Positions 35,507 to 43,744 of a stretch of DNA of 64,000 nt are shown in pieces (within the stretch, counting starts at the first letter, position 1; every line of letters starts with the position of its first letter). A program made the position numbers and the translations under genes. The stretch is from contig NZ_JH992941.1 of assembly GCF_000315485.1 (NCBI RefSeq), positions 806,001-870,000 of the forward strand, read 5' to 3'. The stretch comes from Bacteroides oleiciplenus YIT 12058 (GTDB lineage Bacteria > Bacteroidota > Bacteroidia > Bacteroidales > Bacteroidaceae). The notes under the pieces are model-generated. The model was not told the origin of the DNA, ran no database searches, and saw only the letters and a list, made by a program, of their open reading frames with translations.

Positions 35507-37510
35507 TCAGATTCTTTGCATCGGTACACAGAAAATGAAACGAGTGCCCTGAGTATATTCTTTATCAATAATCAGGTAACCTCCCAACTTCTCTGCAACG
35601 GTGCGGCAAATGGACAGACCAAGACCTGTGCCCTGACTAAAATCATTCAGCTTGACAAAACGTTCGAAGACGTGCTCCTGCTCATCAGCAGGAATGCCTA
35701 TTCCGGTATCCGTAACCGTGAATATTAATTGCTTCTCCTCCTCTTTCACCTCGTAGGCCAGTGTAACAGAACCTTCCCGGGTGAATTTTGATGCGTTACT
35801 CAGCAGGTTATCGAGCACCTGCACTATGTAGCTATAGTTACTATCTATAATCAGTTCATCGCAAGCCGGCTCAAAAATGAGCTTTATATCTTTAGAAAAC
35901 AGTTCGCCCGCCGCGTCCATCGAAGCCTGGCAACAGGCATTGACATCGACAGCATAATGGTTGATTTCAATATTACTGTCGAGTGCTGAAATATCAAGAA
36001 TATCACCAACCAGCTTCAACAGCAGTTTACTGTTGCTTTCAATCAGCGAAACATACTGCTTGATGTCCTCCTGATCCTCAAATAAGTCTACCAGCACTCC
36101 GGAAAAGCCTACAATAGAGTTCAGAGGGGTACGGATTTCATGGGACATGTTTTGGATGAATACCGTTTTCATCCAGTTACTTTGTTCAGCAACTTCCTTG
36201 GCCTTGCGCAATTCTTCCTTGGCTTCAATCAGTATGCGGTTCTTTTCGTCCAGTTTATCTCTGGATTTATGCAACTTTCCATTCAGCTTCCTCTGTTGCA
36301 ACAGGAAGACAACAACAATGCACAAGATGCCCACTACAGAGAACAGGATGATACGGGTATTTTGGAGTTGTTTCTCCTGGGAAATCTTTTCCAACTGCTG
36401 CTTTTCTGCACTGAGCCGTTGCAGATTTAATATAGTGGCAAACTCTCCGGTAGTGACTTCCTCACTTTTTTCTTTCTCTTTCTTTTGTTCCAGCAGGAAG
36501 TCGCGATACAAATCGGCTGCTTCGCTTTTGCGGTTCATCTCCCAAAGAATGTCGGCCTTTGTCTTCCTCAATGCCGCCAAAGTCATTAAATCGTTTATTT
36601 TCTTTAGTTCAGCCTCCCGTACAGCCAATATTCCAAGAGCCTCATTATAGTTACCGACTCTCCAGTTGTAATCAAGTTCTACGTCATAGAAATAGTGGAT
36701 ATGACGTTTCAATGAAGGTTCCTCCGCGTACATTTGCCTGCATTCTTCCAATACTTGACGGGCAGCTTCCTTATCTCCCTGAGCAAGATAGAGTGAGACA
36801 TAAACCAGCTTGGCCGTCACCTCATGATAGGGAGACTTGACCGTCTTAAGTGCTTTCTTTAATAATTCGGGAGCCTTTTCTTCTTCGCCCAGATCAATGT
36901 ATATCTTCGCCGCATCGCTGTATTGGCAGGATATATTGTATCTTACGACATTAGTCTTCTCAAAAAGTTCTATCTCTTTAAGCATGAACTCTTGAGACTT
37001 TTTCACTAAACCTTTGGCTGCATAAACGTTGGCCAAGGCATAATAGCATTCTGCAATACTCGACTTAAGATTGTCCCTCTCAGCCTCACGCAGCATCTTT
37101 TCAGCTTCAACAAGAGCAATGTTATATTCTCCCTGCTTGATATAATAGTTCACCAGACGGGCAGCCCATGCCCAATAGTAAAGTTCAGGGTTTTGTACCT
37201 TCCGGGCAAATTGTTTCAGTCGGTTTACTCCGGCTATGATGCTATCCGTACGATTCTCACCTTGCCCATAATAGTAATAATCTAACTTAGCTCCTAAAGC
37301 TATTTTAGCCATTACGGTATCATTGCATCGGATTGCCATGTCAAGCAGTGTGTCCGAGGCTGTCAGTACAATGGGATTAGTCGGGTCATTGAAATGCTCA
37401 TCATAATAAGCACGCATGTGATTAACATAGGCAGAATCCACCTTTTGGGCATGGACAACCCATATAGCCAAATGTAGAAAGATACAGGCAAGAATCGTTT
37501 TTTTCATCAT
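35507..37510 (-). CDS. TPR-containing sensor histidine kinase without receiver domain
   Basis: A 667-residue membrane kinase. A signal peptide (MMKKTILACIFLHLAIWVVHA) leads to periplasmic TPR-like helical repeats (about 60-350), then a membrane segment (ILFSVVGILCIVVVFLLQQR, about 380-400), a short coiled coil, the HisKA domain with His457 in NMSHEIRTPLNS, and a HATPase domain with DNLLSNASKF, DTGIGIP and GTGLGLS. It has no receiver or DNA-binding domain and no response regulator next to it, so it must act on a partner elsewhere. It is not an HTCS. It lies upstream of PUL A in the same direction, separated by 740 bp, so a link to the PUL is possible but not shown. Confidence 0.85.
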   Translation of the reverse strand: MMKKTILACIFLHLAIWVVHAQKVDSAYVNHMRAYYDEHFNDPTNPIVLTASDTLLDMAIRCNDTVMAKIALGAKLDYYYYGQGENRTDSIIAGVNRLKQFARKVQNPELYYWAWAARLVNYYIKQGEYNIALVEAEKMLREAERDNLKSSIAECYYALANVYAAKGLVKKSQEFMLKEIELFEKTNVVRYNISCQYSDAAKIYIDLGEEEKAPELLKKALKTVKSPYHEVTAKLVYVSLYLAQGDKEAARQVLEECRQMYAEEPSLKRHIHYFYDVELDYNWRVGNYNEALGILAVREAELKKINDLMTLAALRKTKADILWEMNRKSEAADLYRDFLLEQKKEKEKSEEVTTGEFATILNLQRLSAEKQQLEKISQEKQLQNTRIILFSVVGILCIVVVFLLQQRKLNGKLHKSRDKLDEKNRILIEAKEELRKAKEVAEQSNWMKTVFIQNMSHEIRTPLNSIVGFSGVLVDLFEDQEDIKQYVSLIESNSKLLLKLVGDILDISALDSNIEINHYAVDVNACCQASMDAAGELFSKDIKLIFEPACDELIIDSNYSYIVQVLDNLLSNASKFTREGSVTLAYEVKEEEKQLIFTVTDTGIGIPADEQEHVFERFVKLNDFSQGTGLGLSICRTVAEKLGGYLIIDKEYTQGTRFIFCVPMQRI

Positions 37511-37716
37511 AAGTTATTTGCTCGTTGTATAATAACTGGGTTCTAAAGATATGCTTTATATATGAAATAAGATATTGTTCCATCTTACAAACCAACACAA
37601 TTGACGTTTTTTATCTTTTTATTGTATATAATAAACAGTCTTTTGAGTTCCCAAAGCAAATAAGCAAGTATCTGTTCGTATGCACTGCATCTATAACTTG
37701 TTCATCCTAAAAAGAA

Positions 37717-37760
37717 AATCCACTTACTATCAATAATTTACAATTGATAATAAGCGGATT
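37717..37760. terminator. Imperfect 18-bp stem between acetylesterase and kinase genes
   Basis: AATCCACTTACTATCAAT (37717-37734) pairs with ATTGATAATAAGCGGATT (37743-37760) at most positions around an 8-nt loop. It is 27 bp after the leftward acetylesterase stop (37787) and likely ends that transcript. Confidence 0.6.
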
Positions 37761-37786
37761 CTATTCTCAGGACTATTTTTCTGAGA

Positions 37787-39745
37787 TTATTTCTGCGTCA
37801 CTCCTTTCCAGTCATCCGTACGGAAAGGTGATGCGGGCAGTCCGGCACCATTATACAGATTACAAACCGGATTATTGGCCCAGGCATAGCGCACGGCAAC
37901 CGGATAAGGTACTTCCGAAGAACTGACTACAATCTTATCGCCTTGTATTTCAGCTTTCGCCCAGTGGAATTTATGATCGCGTCCGGCAATGGAGAAACCT
38001 TGCAATTCTTTACCATCACCGCTCTTCAAACCACCATTTGTATGGTCGAAAGAGAGAATTATCTTATTTCCACTCACCTGATAGGAACGGTACATCGGAC
38101 CAGAATACGGTATTTGCTCCCCATACGTATTAGCACGAGCTATCAGAGCTAACCGGTGACCGACTGTCTGCTTATCTTTCGGATGAATATCATTAGCGTC
38201 GCCTTTATCAATAATCACCGCCATACCTGTATTGGCAACAAACAGTGTACGGGTCTGCGCTTCGCGCAGTTCCGCCCATTCAGAATCAACCGGTTGCGGA
38301 GATTGCTGCATAAAGTTGGCTAACTGCACAAAGTAGAATGGGAAGTCCTGTCCCCAGTTCTGACGCCAGTTTTCGATAACCAGAGGGAAAAGCTCACGGT
38401 ATTGATAAGCACGGGAAGCATTATTCTCTCCCTGATACCAGATGGCGCCACGAATACTGTAAGGCACCAACGGATGAATCATAGCATTATATAAAGATGT
38501 CGGCAGGTTGGGGTTCTCGGACATATCCTTCGGAGGCATTCCTTCTTTCCGGGCATCTGCCGCCACCTGATATTTCCATTCGCCGGCAAGGCTGATTTGC
38601 TCGCCATTGGCAGAACGAAGATAAAGTTCATCTGGCATACCGCAGCCACCGCCTGTATCTGTGACACGGATAGCTAAGACCAGCGTTCCGGCTTTAACCA
38701 TTTTACCGGGAACTGTATAATTACGTGCAATGGAATAACCATCAGTACGTCCTACCTCTTTCCCATTCCAATAAGTAACATCATTATCATCAATAGCTCC
38801 CAAAACCAACTGCACTTTCTTGCCAGCCCAGGAGGAAGGTATCTCAACAGTCCGGCGAAGCCATAACAAACCATCAAAGCCATCCAGACCTTGTTCTTCT
38901 ACCATACCGGGAAAGTTCATTTTCCCCCAGTTGCTATCATCCCAAGCAACTTCTGCCCGCACCGGTTTACCAGTGGCAAAACCTTCGTCAACACGATTGT
39001 TCCAAGCTTCCAAACCCTTCAAATACTCCGCTTTCATCGCAGATTTGTCAGGCATTACCTGAATATCTTCCACTACTTTACTGAAATCTGGCATTTCTTT
39101 CAGTATCTTTCCACTAATCCAGGACTCAACATTCGTTCCGCCCCAAGAAGTATGGATTAACCCAATGGGCACATTTTGCTTTTCGGAGATTTCACGACCG
39201 AAAAAGTAGGCAGTAGCAGAGAAATCAGGAACTGTAAGCGGTGAGCATACCTGCCAGCCGTTATCGCGAATCCTGATGTCCGACTCCGGTTGCGTACTCG
39301 TCACATGCTCTACGTGCAACAAGCGGATATTAGGATGGTTAGCGGCAGCTATCTCTTTCTCATAGTCCATTATCTTTCCCCATCCTTTCAATGGCATCTC
39401 CATATTTGATTGCCCGGAACATATCCAGACTTCACCGATCATTACATTCTTCAACACCAGTTTTTGTCCGTCAGTCAGGGTCAGTTCATACGGTCCGCCA
39501 GCCTCGGGGGTACGGACAGAGAGTTTCCACTTGCCCTCTTTATCGGCTGTAGTTTCATACGTCATTCCATCCCAGGAAGTGGTAATTTTCACCGATTTCA
39601 TCGGTTTGGCTTTGCCCCAGATGGGAGCATCCGCCTGTTGTTGCAACACCATATTGTCCGAGAACATAGGTGGCAGTACAACTTTTGCAGACATTGTTCC
39701 AGATAACATCAGCAACGCTGCAACTAACATACACTTGTTTTTCAT
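37787..39745 (-). CDS. Sialate O-acetylesterase-type SGNH hydrolase
   Basis: Removes acetyl groups from sugars in the periplasm; many relatives act on acetylated plant glycans rather than sialic acid. The 652-residue protein has a signal peptide (MKNKCMLVAALLMLSGTMSA), an N-terminal Ig-like domain (about 25-105), the catalytic-serine block VWICSGQSNMEMPL (about 110-125), and the later SGNH blocks IWYQGENNASRAYQY and NDIHPKDKQTVGHRLAL, which carries the Asp-His pair. A galactose-binding-like insert (RRTVEIPSSWAGKKVQLVLG, VTYWNGKEVGRTDG) splits the esterase domain, as in many relatives. The heptad repeat 39757-39774 lies 12 bp upstream of its start, in its leader. No sugar genes are fused, but the PULs nearby suggest use on acetylated xylan or pectin. 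Confidence 0.88.
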   Translation of the reverse strand: MKNKCMLVAALLMLSGTMSAKVVLPPMFSDNMVLQQQADAPIWGKAKPMKSVKITTSWDGMTYETTADKEGKWKLSVRTPEAGGPYELTLTDGQKLVLKNVMIGEVWICSGQSNMEMPLKGWGKIMDYEKEIAAANHPNIRLLHVEHVTSTQPESDIRIRDNGWQVCSPLTVPDFSATAYFFGREISEKQNVPIGLIHTSWGGTNVESWISGKILKEMPDFSKVVEDIQVMPDKSAMKAEYLKGLEAWNNRVDEGFATGKPVRAEVAWDDSNWGKMNFPGMVEEQGLDGFDGLLWLRRTVEIPSSWAGKKVQLVLGAIDDNDVTYWNGKEVGRTDGYSIARNYTVPGKMVKAGTLVLAIRVTDTGGGCGMPDELYLRSANGEQISLAGEWKYQVAADARKEGMPPKDMSENPNLPTSLYNAMIHPLVPYSIRGAIWYQGENNASRAYQYRELFPLVIENWRQNWGQDFPFYFVQLANFMQQSPQPVDSEWAELREAQTRTLFVANTGMAVIIDKGDANDIHPKDKQTVGHRLALIARANTYGEQIPYSGPMYRSYQVSGNKIILSFDHTNGGLKSGDGKELQGFSIAGRDHKFHWAKAEIQGDKIVVSSSEVPYPVAVRYAWANNPVCNLYNGAGLPASPFRTDDWKGVTQK

Positions 39746-39756
39746 ATACGTGGTTA

Positions 39757-39774
39757 TTAGTGGTTAGTGATTAG
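39757..39774 (+). repeat. Solitary TTAGTGR heptad repeat in the acetylesterase leader
   Basis: TTAGTGGTTAGTGATTAG is identical to 3746-3763. It lies 12 bp upstream of the acetylesterase ATG (opposite strand) and has no second arm here, so it would not form a hairpin alone. It sits where a ribosome-binding region could be disturbed. Confidence 0.8.
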
Positions 39775-39843
39775 AAAGCAAAGGTAATTAGAAATTCGTA
39801 TTCCAAATAGCGTTATTGCCCTAATAAATGCAATAATCTTTCC

Positions 39844-39880
39844 ATTTAGCGTGCTAAATAGAAAGATATTCCTACTTTTG
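39844..39880 (+). promoter_or_regulatory. Putative promoter and palindromic operator for the SpmAB-like gene
   Basis: TACTTTTG at 39873-39880 fits the TAnnTTTG -7 element, 23 bp before the ATG at 39904. In the -33 region, ATTTAGC (39844-39850) and GCTAAAT (39853-39859) form a 7-bp palindrome around GT, a possible repressor site. No TTTG is seen at -33. Confidence 0.45.
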
Positions 39881-39903
39881 CCATAAAATAAACAGGTTAC
39901 TTT

Positions 39904-41136
39904 ATGGTTTTAAATTACATTTGGGTAGCATTCTTCGTAATTGCTTTCATTGTGGCACTCATCAAACTCCTGTTCATGGGCAACACTGAAATCTTTACGG
40001 AGCTTGTCAACTCCACATTTACCTCCTCGAAAACAGCATTTGAAATATCCTTGGGATTAACGGGAATCCTTTCCCTCTGGCTGGGTATCATGAAGATTGG
40101 CGAACAAAGCGGCATGATAAATGCATTGTCTCGTTGGTTGAGTCCGGTGTTCTGCCGCCTTTTCCCTGAGATTCCCAAAGGGCATCCCGCCATGGGTTCC
40201 ATCTTTATGAACCTCTCTGCTAATATGCTGGGACTGGACAATGCTGCCACTCCCATGGGACTAAAAGCCATGAAGGAATTGCAAGAGCTAAATCCCAAAA
40301 AGGACACAGCAACCAATCCGATGGTCATGTTTCTGGTGCTCAATACTTCCGGGCTGATACTGATTCCAATCAGCATCATGATGTATCGTGCACAAATGGG
40401 TGCCACGCAGCCCACTGATATATTTATCCCGATACTTATTACGTCGGCCATCTCCACTCTTGTGGGAGTAATTGCCGTCAGCATTGCCCAGCGCATCAAT
40501 CTCATTAATAAACCTATCCTTATCCTTATCGGCTGTATCAGCCTTTTCTTTGCAGGACTCATTTACATGTTTACATTGCTTGGCCGCGAAGAAATCGGAA
40601 CGTATTCTACATTGGTTGCCAATATTATTCTATTCAGTATCATCCTGTTGTTCATAGTCTGGGGATTGTGGAAAAAGATAAATGTATATGATGCTTTTGT
40701 GGAAGGTGCCAAAGAGGGATTTACCACCGCAGTACGCATCATTCCGTATCTGGTGGCATTCCTGGTGGGTATTGCCGTATTCAGGACCTCGGGCGCAATG
40801 GATATGCTGGTGAGTGGTATCGGTTATGTAGTAGGACTGTTTGGTGTAGACACCAGTTTTGTAGGTGCCTTACCCACCGCATTGATGAAATCACTGAGCG
40901 GTAGTGGTGCTAACGGACTGATGATTGACACCATGAAAGAATATGGTGCAGACTCCTTTGTAGGACGAATGAGTTGCGTAGCCCGCGGTGCTTCGGACAC
41001 TACATTCTATATTCTTGCAGTTTATTTCGGCAGTGTGGGCATTACCAAGACACGCAATGCTGTTACCTGTGGACTGATAGCGGATTTGGCAGGTATTATC
41101 GCCGCCATCATCATCAGCTATATATTTTTCTTTTAA
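39904..41136 (+). CDS. SpmA/SpmB-like nucleoside-recognition (Gate) domain membrane protein
   Basis: A 410-residue polytopic inner-membrane protein combining, in one chain, two halves related to the spore maturation proteins SpmA and SpmB. The first half (about 1-200) contains GLTGILSLWLGIMKIGEQSG, NMLGLDNAATPMGLKAM and FLVLNTSGLILIPISIMMYR. The second half (about 210-410) has GFTTAVRIIPYLVAFLVGI and SLSGSGANGLMIDTM. Gate-domain proteins are linked to transport of small molecules or nucleosides, but the substrate here is unknown. Bacteroides does not sporulate, so the name reflects homology only. ybeY follows after 26 bp and is probably co-transcribed. Confidence 0.85.
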   Translation: MVLNYIWVAFFVIAFIVALIKLLFMGNTEIFTELVNSTFTSSKTAFEISLGLTGILSLWLGIMKIGEQSGMINALSRWLSPVFCRLFPEIPKGHPAMGSIFMNLSANMLGLDNAATPMGLKAMKELQELNPKKDTATNPMVMFLVLNTSGLILIPISIMMYRAQMGATQPTDIFIPILITSAISTLVGVIAVSIAQRINLINKPILILIGCISLFFAGLIYMFTLLGREEIGTYSTLVANIILFSIILLFIVWGLWKKINVYDAFVEGAKEGFTTAVRIIPYLVAFLVGIAVFRTSGAMDMLVSGIGYVVGLFGVDTSFVGALPTALMKSLSGSGANGLMIDTMKEYGADSFVGRMSCVARGASDTTFYILAVYFGSVGITKTRNAVTCGLIADLAGIIAAIIISYIFFF

Positions 41137-41162
41137 TTTTTAATTTCTAATTCTTAATTGAT

Positions 41163-41573
41163 ATGGTTTCCTATCAGACAGACGGCGTAGAAATGCCCGC
41201 CATCAAAAAAGGCACAACAACGGAATGGATTAAAGCCGTTGCCGCCACTTACGGAAAAAGAGTCGGTGAAATCGCCTATATTTTCTGTTCCGACGAGAAA
41301 ATTCTTGAGGTAAACCGCCAGTATCTGCAACATGACTATTATACTGACATCATTACTTTTGATTACTGTGAGGGTAATCGCCTCAGTGGTGATCTCTTTA
41401 TCAGCCTCGATACTGTACGCACCAATGCGGAACAATTCGGCAGTGATTATGAAACGGAATTGCACCGCGTGATTATCCACGGTATCCTGCATCTCTGCGG
41501 AATTAACGATAAGGGACCGGGAGAGCGGGAAATAATGGAAGAGGCGGAAAATAAAGCGCTGGCAATGAGATAA
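41163..41573 (+). CDS. ybeY: Endoribonuclease YbeY (rRNA maturation factor)
   Basis: YbeY is a metal-dependent RNase needed for 16S rRNA 3'-end maturation and ribosome quality control. The 136-residue protein has the family fold and the motif HRVIIHGILHLCGINDKGPG. His106 and His110 are the first two metal ligands. In the canonical HGxLHLxGxDH the third ligand is His, but here that position is Asp116, with Asn115 just before it. Asp can bind metal, so activity is possible. The gene follows the SpmAB-like gene by 26 bp in an AT-rich gap and ends before the strong terminator at 41615-41661. Confidence 0.9.
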   Translation: MVSYQTDGVEMPAIKKGTTTEWIKAVAATYGKRVGEIAYIFCSDEKILEVNRQYLQHDYYTDIITFDYCEGNRLSGDLFISLDTVRTNAEQFGSDYETELHRVIIHGILHLCGINDKGPGEREIMEEAENKALAMR

Positions 41574-41614
41574 GCACACGGGAGCGTTACTGACATAAAA
41601 CAGTGTACTAAGAA

Positions 41615-41661
41615 AAAATCTCCGTTTAATCAGTTTAGTAACCTGATTAAACGGAGATTTT
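41615..41661. terminator. Strong bidirectional terminator between ybeY and PUL B
   Basis: AAAATCTCCGTTTAATCAG (41615-41633) and CTGATTAAACGGAGATTTT (41643-41661) form a perfect 19-bp stem with a 9-nt loop, with A-tract and T-tract ends. It terminates ybeY from the left and the leftward PUL B operon from the right. Confidence 0.9.
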
Positions 41662-41686
41662 GCTTGTATCCTTCGCAATCTTTATA

Positions 41687-43714
41687 TTATTTCAGCAAGA
41701 ACTGTTCCGCACGTCCCGGTGAGAAGAGCTCCCATAAGGAAGCTACCGTCCAGCCCGGGGCGAAGATATTATTATAATATCCTTTACCATTGCGTCCATA
41801 GTCCCAGTTGGTATGTTGTACCACTTCAGGATAATAACCCACCTTCGCGATGCCACACATATGACCTTCATAGGGCAACAACTGGCGCATAGAGGTAGAA
41901 ATTACTTCGGCAAAGTCAGCGAAGCGCGGTTCATTATATTGCTTGGAAAGCCAATGCAGCACATCGGCAAATTCGAAGATAAATACATCAATGTGGTTGT
42001 TCTCAACTGATACATTGCCCCAACCACGGGTTTTCAGCCCAATGTCACCTAACATCTGTCCTTCTGCAAAAGGAACATCCCAAGTATAATACCAGGACAA
42101 GGCGAAATAAGCAGCTTTCTTTGCCAGGTTCGCATAATGGGTGCGTTCTGCTCCTTTAGTAACCAGAGCCAGATAATATGTAGCTGTAGCAGCATACAAA
42201 GAGGCTTCCTTATCTTCACAATTGGCATCCAATGTTGACGAGAAATAATCAGCTTTGGATATCAATTCTTTCTCCAGATAATCGACCGTACGTTTTGCAC
42301 TTGCCAGATAACGTTTGTCTTTGAAGTATTTGTAAGCCATTACTAAAGGCAAAGTAGCCGAAGGAGTACTGCCCCCGCTGGCATCTACAAGAGAAAAGTC
42401 GTCCTTGAACTTACGCGGGAAGCTACCATCCTCATTCTGCAAACGAAGGAAAGTATCCAGCATATTCTTTATACGCTTCTCCCATTCAGGATGTTTACGC
42501 TTCTGCTGCTTCTCGTAGTTCAGGTAGTTCAACACAGCATATACGCCTTCCGACTGGCGGCGAATGCTATGAACAGGCTCTTTCAAAGCACGGTTGTAGT
42601 GAACAACCTCATTGAAGAAACCGGCTTGAGAGAAGCCATTCTGAAGATAAGTATCAAAAACACTATTGGCATTATCCACCAGGTCTGCACGGTTCTGCTG
42701 CACTCCATACTCCAGAGCATTAAAAGCATTGAGCAATGTACGTCCTACAAAACCAATTTCAGCAACATCTGTACTGGCACAAGTAGCTGTTTCCAACTCT
42801 ACCCCTGAAAAATAGTGAGTAGCTGTATTATCCACATAACTTTCCACAAAGAAGTTACTCATAACTTCTTTCATTCTATCCACCGTATAGGGTGTATTAA
42901 CAGGCTGCGGACGATTCGTATCATAGCTATATTCCCAGGTACGCTGTACACATTCCGAAAAGTCAGTCGCATCTACTTCTGCCAATTCCCAGGTCAGAGA
43001 AATGCTATCGCCTTTACGAAGCAATTGGAAAGCCTCAACAGAGGGAGCTAACGTCAACTTACGAATATAAGTTTTTGGAGCTTCTTTATACGGAAAGCCG
43101 AAAGAAAGTACACTAATACCTTCTATATTCTCAAAACCGGTATAACCGATAGATGTTTCACCGGATAGAATGACTTCCCCTTCTTTGTGAGTAGCCAATG
43201 CATCTTTATCGAACTTATCGATACGGATTACTGACATTGACTTCCCACTTACAGGATTGAAAACGGCTGTCAGCGGAGTACTCAAACGATCCTCACGCAC
43301 CAACCAGCTATCGGAAGTATGGAATGAAGGTGCCTTTTCCGGTGAACGCAAATTACGGCGATACCAGAATCCCGGCATATAAAACTGGCATTCGGCATGC
43401 TTATAACCAGTATTTACTTGTTCCCCATAATTGAAATATACATTTTCTAAAGCATTAATCACAACATTGACACGCTGTTTTCCATCTCTTTCTGTAACTT
43501 TCCGGGTAATAATCAACGGCAGTTCACTATTTGTCCGGCAATTATATGTTCCATCTTGCGCTTCCTGAAGAATAAGCGAATATTGCTTTGCCTCATTTCC
43601 CGGCACTTTCAAAGAAATAAAAGCCGAGACATTCTTCGGAGCAGCACTCATAGCCGACATTTCGGCAATACCCATCAAAAGTATTATCCCAAAAAACAAT
43701 CTTTTTACTCTCAT
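41687..43714 (-). CDS. Exported alpha-toroid protein of unknown function (last gene of the SusCD operon in PUL B)
   Basis: A 675-residue exported protein (signal peptide MRVKRLFFGIILLMGIAEMSAMSA). I do not recognise its family. Residues about 30-290 form a beta-rich N-terminal domain, with likely aromatic patches (FYMPGFWYRRNLRS, HTSDSWLVREDR). Residues about 320-660 are mostly helices with repeats of aromatic and Ala-rich pairs (SLYAATATYYLALVTKG, AYFALSWYYTWDVPFAEG, DVFIFEFADVLHWLSKQY), typical of an (alpha/alpha) toroid as in many glycoside hydrolases, lyases and terpenoid-type enzymes. Likely catalytic acids cannot be picked out. It is the last gene of the PUL B operon, 30 bp after a GH43 gene, so a role on the PUL B glycan is inferred. 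Confidence 0.65.
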   Translation of the reverse strand: MRVKRLFFGIILLMGIAEMSAMSAAPKNVSAFISLKVPGNEAKQYSLILQEAQDGTYNCRTNSELPLIITRKVTERDGKQRVNVVINALENVYFNYGEQVNTGYKHAECQFYMPGFWYRRNLRSPEKAPSFHTSDSWLVREDRLSTPLTAVFNPVSGKSMSVIRIDKFDKDALATHKEGEVILSGETSIGYTGFENIEGISVLSFGFPYKEAPKTYIRKLTLAPSVEAFQLLRKGDSISLTWELAEVDATDFSECVQRTWEYSYDTNRPQPVNTPYTVDRMKEVMSNFFVESYVDNTATHYFSGVELETATCASTDVAEIGFVGRTLLNAFNALEYGVQQNRADLVDNANSVFDTYLQNGFSQAGFFNEVVHYNRALKEPVHSIRRQSEGVYAVLNYLNYEKQQKRKHPEWEKRIKNMLDTFLRLQNEDGSFPRKFKDDFSLVDASGGSTPSATLPLVMAYKYFKDKRYLASAKRTVDYLEKELISKADYFSSTLDANCEDKEASLYAATATYYLALVTKGAERTHYANLAKKAAYFALSWYYTWDVPFAEGQMLGDIGLKTRGWGNVSVENNHIDVFIFEFADVLHWLSKQYNEPRFADFAEVISTSMRQLLPYEGHMCGIAKVGYYPEVVQHTNWDYGRNGKGYYNNIFAPGWTVASLWELFSPGRAEQFLLK

Positions 43715-43744
43715 AATTATATCTAATCTATTTCAATTCATTAG

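Noticed and set aside
39904..41136. Evidence of sporulation genes.
   Set aside because: Only one SpmA/B-type protein, which is widespread in non-sporulating bacteria.
41137..41162. AT-rich TTTTTAATTTCTAATTCTTAATTG between the SpmAB-like gene and ybeY as a regulatory site.
   Set aside because: Low-complexity spacer with no symmetry or repeat beyond base composition.
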